Shown piece after piece: positions 61,236-64,000 of a stretch of DNA of 64,000 bases (its first letter is position 1; every line of letters starts with the position of its first letter). Origin of the DNA: Symbiodinium natans (taxonomy: Eukaryota > Sar > Dinophyceae > Suessiales > Symbiodiniaceae); assembly GCA_905221605.1 (NCBI GenBank), contig CAJNDS010002110.1:104501-168500 (forward strand), in the 5' to 3' direction. The notes below the pieces were generated by a model, which saw only the letters and a program-made list of their open reading frames with translations, had not been told where the DNA came from and did no database searches. The translations under genes were made by a program, and so were the position numbers.

Positions 61236-62216
61236 CTAGAACCCGTGCTTAGGGAATTTAGTGCTCAAAGGGGGTTGAGAGGGGGATAAATAAGGCACCT
61301 ACTACAGCAACTCCCACGAACCCCGAAGAAAGAAAACAACAAAAAACAAACAAGGAAGCGAATCCTGAACCCTCTCTAAGGGTAGTTACATGGTCCCTTC
61401 GTATGGGCCCTTAAAAGGGGACCCCTTCCATGCCCATTTTTTCTCCCCTATGCAAATTAAGGGTCCGTGAAACTACCCTTAGACCCTCATTTCGTGTGTC
61501 GACCTTCTGCTGAAGTACATAGGTTTAGGGTTTAGGGTTTAGGGTTTAGGGTTTAGGGGTTTAGGGTTTAGGGTTTAGGGGTTTAGGGTTTAGGGTTTAG
61601 GCATGTGCAAGCGACCTTCCATGCCAGCTGCCTGAAACGGAACACCCCCCCCCCCCCCCCTGTTTGTCCTAAAGCCCCAAAGCCTGGCAGCTAGGAAAGG
61701 CTCACACACATAACCTGATGTTTCTTCAGACCTTATATGTCACATTGGTTGGTGGTCTCTTTAAGTAGGGTCTCTGCTTTGTAGGGGGTTCTTATTAGGG
61801 TACCTCGGGGCTACATTAGGGTATAAGGGTAACAGATAAAGAGACCACCGGCCTTTCTTACTTATATGTCATATCCAGGCGTGGAATGAGACACCCGTCA
61901 CCCCAGACCTGAACCCAAATACCTCTAAGCTGCTTTGCATGGCCCCACCCTTTGAAGGAGGTTAGATACTAAGCGCCCATGAAACCCCAAACCCTAAATC
62001 CTAAACTACCCTCAGAACCCTTCGGCAGCCCCGTCCCTATGGCGCTGATGGTGGTGATGGCTGGCCACCGTCACCTGCCCAAAAGACATGCCGTGATGTT
62101 GCATCCACCTTCTTCCTGTCTCATCAAAAGTGGCCTCAATGGGGTGTTGTGGGTTATTCTAGTATAGTTCTATAGGGACCAGAAGGGAATACTACCAGTA
62201 ATCCTTCCGACCCCTA

Positions 62217-62306
62217 CTTGGCTGCACTTAGCAGGGTAGCCTTATGAAGAAACCCAATAAACTTAAAAAGGCTAAGGATCTAAAGTTACAGTAAAGCACC
62301 ACAGAG
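62217..62306. mobile_element. family E element, copy 3 (internal deletion)
   Basis: Same ends as copy 1, lacking about 22 bp of the AT-rich centre. Abuts family G copy 4. Confidence 0.85.
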
Positions 62307-62852
62307 CCCATATTTGGACATGGGTGTCCCCGGGCTGCACCGGACTGCAGAGAAGCGAGTGAAGACACAGAATACTTCGAGAGTTTATGGGGAGGAGGCT
62401 GAAGATAGTTTAGGGTTTAGGGTTTAGGGTTGAGGGCTGAGGGCTTACAATTCTGAATCCCAGTCACTACCGCCTAGACCCTTGTACCCAGATCCAACAG
62501 CACGTTGCCTGCGGGCCAGCCGTTGGCCAGGCGACGAGGACGTTTCCGCCATCAAAATGGATCCTCGGACAAAAGCCCTCAGGCCCTAAACCCTAAACCT
62601 GAAACTTCAAGCCTACAAGCCCTTAGGGGCTTCATGATCTCGGGCGCTTGAAGAGCTTCTGGGGCTTCTTGTCTTAAGGGGTTTTCAGGGTTTAGGGTTT
62701 AGGAGGGTTTAGGGTTTAGGGTTTAGGGTTCTTAAGGTTTTTGCAGGGTGGAGTCCCTAAGCCCGAGTTTATCCTCTCCGAGCCCATTGTGTTCTTCCGC
62801 TTTGGGCACCTCTCCCTTTCTTGTCCAAGGAGGCTTTAAGACCCGACCCTGA

Positions 62853-62979
62853 AGAACTATCTGCTTAAGATCCCCCTTGACAAAGAGAAGAGAAAATCAT
62901 CCCTTGGTACCCCTATACGGAGGAATCTTTGCATTTTGTTGTTTTTATTTGACGGGGGGGTTCTTAAGCAAAAAGTAGT
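62853..62979. mobile_element. family C element, copy 9
   Basis: gaactatctgcttaagatcc at left, gttcttaagcaaaaagtagt at right. Confidence 0.7.
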
Positions 62980-63221
62980 CATTAAACCCTAAACCCTAAA
63001 CCCTACAATTTGCCCAGGTAACCCTAAACCCAAAACCCTAAACCCCAGACCCTAAACCCTAAAGGGTTTAGGGTAGCCAAGCCTCCGGCTTGCGGACTTA
63101 AAGAAGCGCATGTGGGAAGAGGATGGAAAAGAAAACATGCAAAGCAAGACCGAGGAGACTCTGGAGCCTTATCATAAAGTCTGCGCGGGATATATAGGGT
63201 TTAGGGTTTAGGGTCTAGGGC

Positions 63222-63371
63222 TTAGGGTAAGTGTCTCAAAAGAGGGGTACTGAAGGGGTGCAAGGGAGTCGGCTCGAATGCTCTCAAATGTGCCGACAAG
63301 TCCACACCTGCCGCACACCAAAGAAAAGGGCCACGATCGTCCTGGGAGTTCAGGGAGGGTTCGGGTTCAGA
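63222..63371 (-). CDS. possible exon next to family E element
   Basis: Minus strand, after ..GCCAAG: SLNSQDDRGPFLWCAAGVDL then SAHLRAFEPTPLHP. Same arrangement as the 42.1-kb exon and element. Confidence 0.3.
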   Translation of the reverse strand, partial: SEPEPSLNSQDDRGPFLWCAAGVDLSAHLRAFEPTPLHPFSTPLLRHLP

Positions 63372-63489
63372 CTTGGCTGCACTTAGCAGGGTAGCTATAA
63401 ATTTAATTAAATTTTTAACTGCCTTAATTAAGAAACCCAATAAACCCAAAAAGCCTAAGGATCTAAAGTTACAGTAAAGCACCACAGAG
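63372..63489. mobile_element. family E element, copy 4
   Basis: cttggctgcacttagcaggg to agcaccacagag, with a small internal AT insertion. Confidence 0.85.
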
Positions 63490-63955
63490 CAGGGTTCAGG
63501 GACCCAGTGTACCCAAAACCCATTCCTCCGTCCTTCCCGGCTTTCCCGGCATCTTGCATGGTCGTTCAATTTCCGAGACTGAAACCAAACAGCGGTTTCG
63601 GTTGGGAAGTAGGCTTGGAGATGCCCTATAGGTCCCATAGGGTGCTGCGACTGAGGGCCCTGAACTCTCTAGGGTACCTTTCTTCACCCAAGCAACACGC
63701 CGAAAGAGAGAGCGTGCAGCGCAGGGACAACAAGGGCACGTGCTTGTAGAGTCCTGGGCCCCCAACAAGGCCTGTGCTCCGAACCCCGCGCCAAACCCTC
63801 AACCCTAAGCCAGGGAAGATGGCAAGATCGGACTATGAAGCTTGCCTGCCTCCTCGAATAGGGAGTGAAGAGTTCAGGATTCAAGGGTTTCGGAGTTTGG
63901 GAGCTTTGACGTTCAGGGTGTTTTAGGGTTTTGGGGGCTTAGGGTTTAGGGCTTG
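63490..63955. other. no confident gene
   Basis: Overlapping frames on both strands, none convincing; TTTAGGG-like at 63925-63965. Confidence 0.4.
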
Positions 63956-63965
63956 GGGTTTAGGG

Positions 63966-64000
63966 CCCCTAAACCCTAAACCCTAAACCCTAAACCCTAA
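63966..64000 (-). repeat. CCCTAAA array running off the window
   Basis: Five units at the edge, directly opposed to a TTTAGGG tract (head-to-head). Confidence 0.95.

Larger units (their letters stand above)
61236..63215. other. no confident gene; elements and telomeric tracts
   Basis: TTTAGGG at 61523-61600; C-run at 61645-61660. ggtctctttaagtagggtctc and taaagagaccacc around 61755-61850 form an inverted pair. Family G copy 4 at 62130-62216. Island 62470-62570 is open on minus but ambiguous. Confidence 0.4.

Noticed and set aside
63966-64000. True chromosome end
   Set aside because: The array is short and oriented C-strand at the right edge, opposite to what a right-hand telomere requires; arrays of both orientations fill the preceding 50 kb.
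1-64000. rRNA, tRNA, snRNA or spliced-leader genes
   Set aside because: Looked for T-loop-like ggttcgaatc, conserved rRNA phrases and the dinoflagellate spliced-leader sequence by eye; no match seen. A covariance-model search would be decisive.

Overview
The window reads as nuclear DNA of a dinoflagellate. This rests on: interstitial telomere-type repeats (TTTAGGG/CCCTAAA, in both orientations) throughout; nearly all gene-like sequence on one strand (minus); very small exons with AG|G-type junctions; Lys/Ala-rich nuclear-type proteins; and a transposase, a LINE tail and a sulfotransferase that look like families I associate with Symbiodinium-type genomes (from memory, not searched). The genus cannot be fixed. 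No rRNA, tRNA, CRISPR array or spliced-leader gene was recognised.

Region 1 (1-11.1 kb) is comparatively gene-like, with minus-strand, multi-exon, low-complexity or coiled-coil genes. It includes a decayed DDE transposase resembling the CACTA/CMC group (2587-4952). Just upstream of that lie a 70-G run and an unusual array of palindromic units (5117-5582). Introns here carry degenerate TTTAGGG repeats and a recurrent CTTGAGGAGAG / CTTGTGGAGAG word.

Region 2 (11.1-12.7 kb) holds a 5'-truncated LINE on the plus strand (RT end plus zinc fingers). Its A-tail runs straight into a CCCTAAA array.

Region 3 (12.7-64 kb) is a mosaic of three things. (i) More than 60 telomere-repeat arrays, many with variant units or higher-order patterns. 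(ii) At least ten families of short (about 90-140 bp) inverted-repeat elements (called A-J here), some nested. (iii) Short GC-rich islands (60-150 bp) that translate, on the minus strand, into convincing peptide fragments: membrane helices, EF-hand loops, a C2-like strand and a possible K+-channel filter. The islands look like exons of one or several very long genes. Their introns frequently start with a TTTAGGG array (donor G|GTTTAGGG) and end with a CCCTAAA array acting as pyrimidine tract (..CCCCAG|G), so the intron ends are inverted telomeric repeats.

The best-resolved gene is a sulfotransferase at 31.1-32.5 kb. One of its introns is exactly a TIR element plus a 4-bp target duplication (an introner). 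A second intron is a copy of another dispersed element. A third is a telomeric array. This supports a model in which transposable elements and telomeric repeats are both being turned into introns. Exon calls in region 3 are made by eye from short open frames. Some will be wrong, and RNA-seq is the decisive test.
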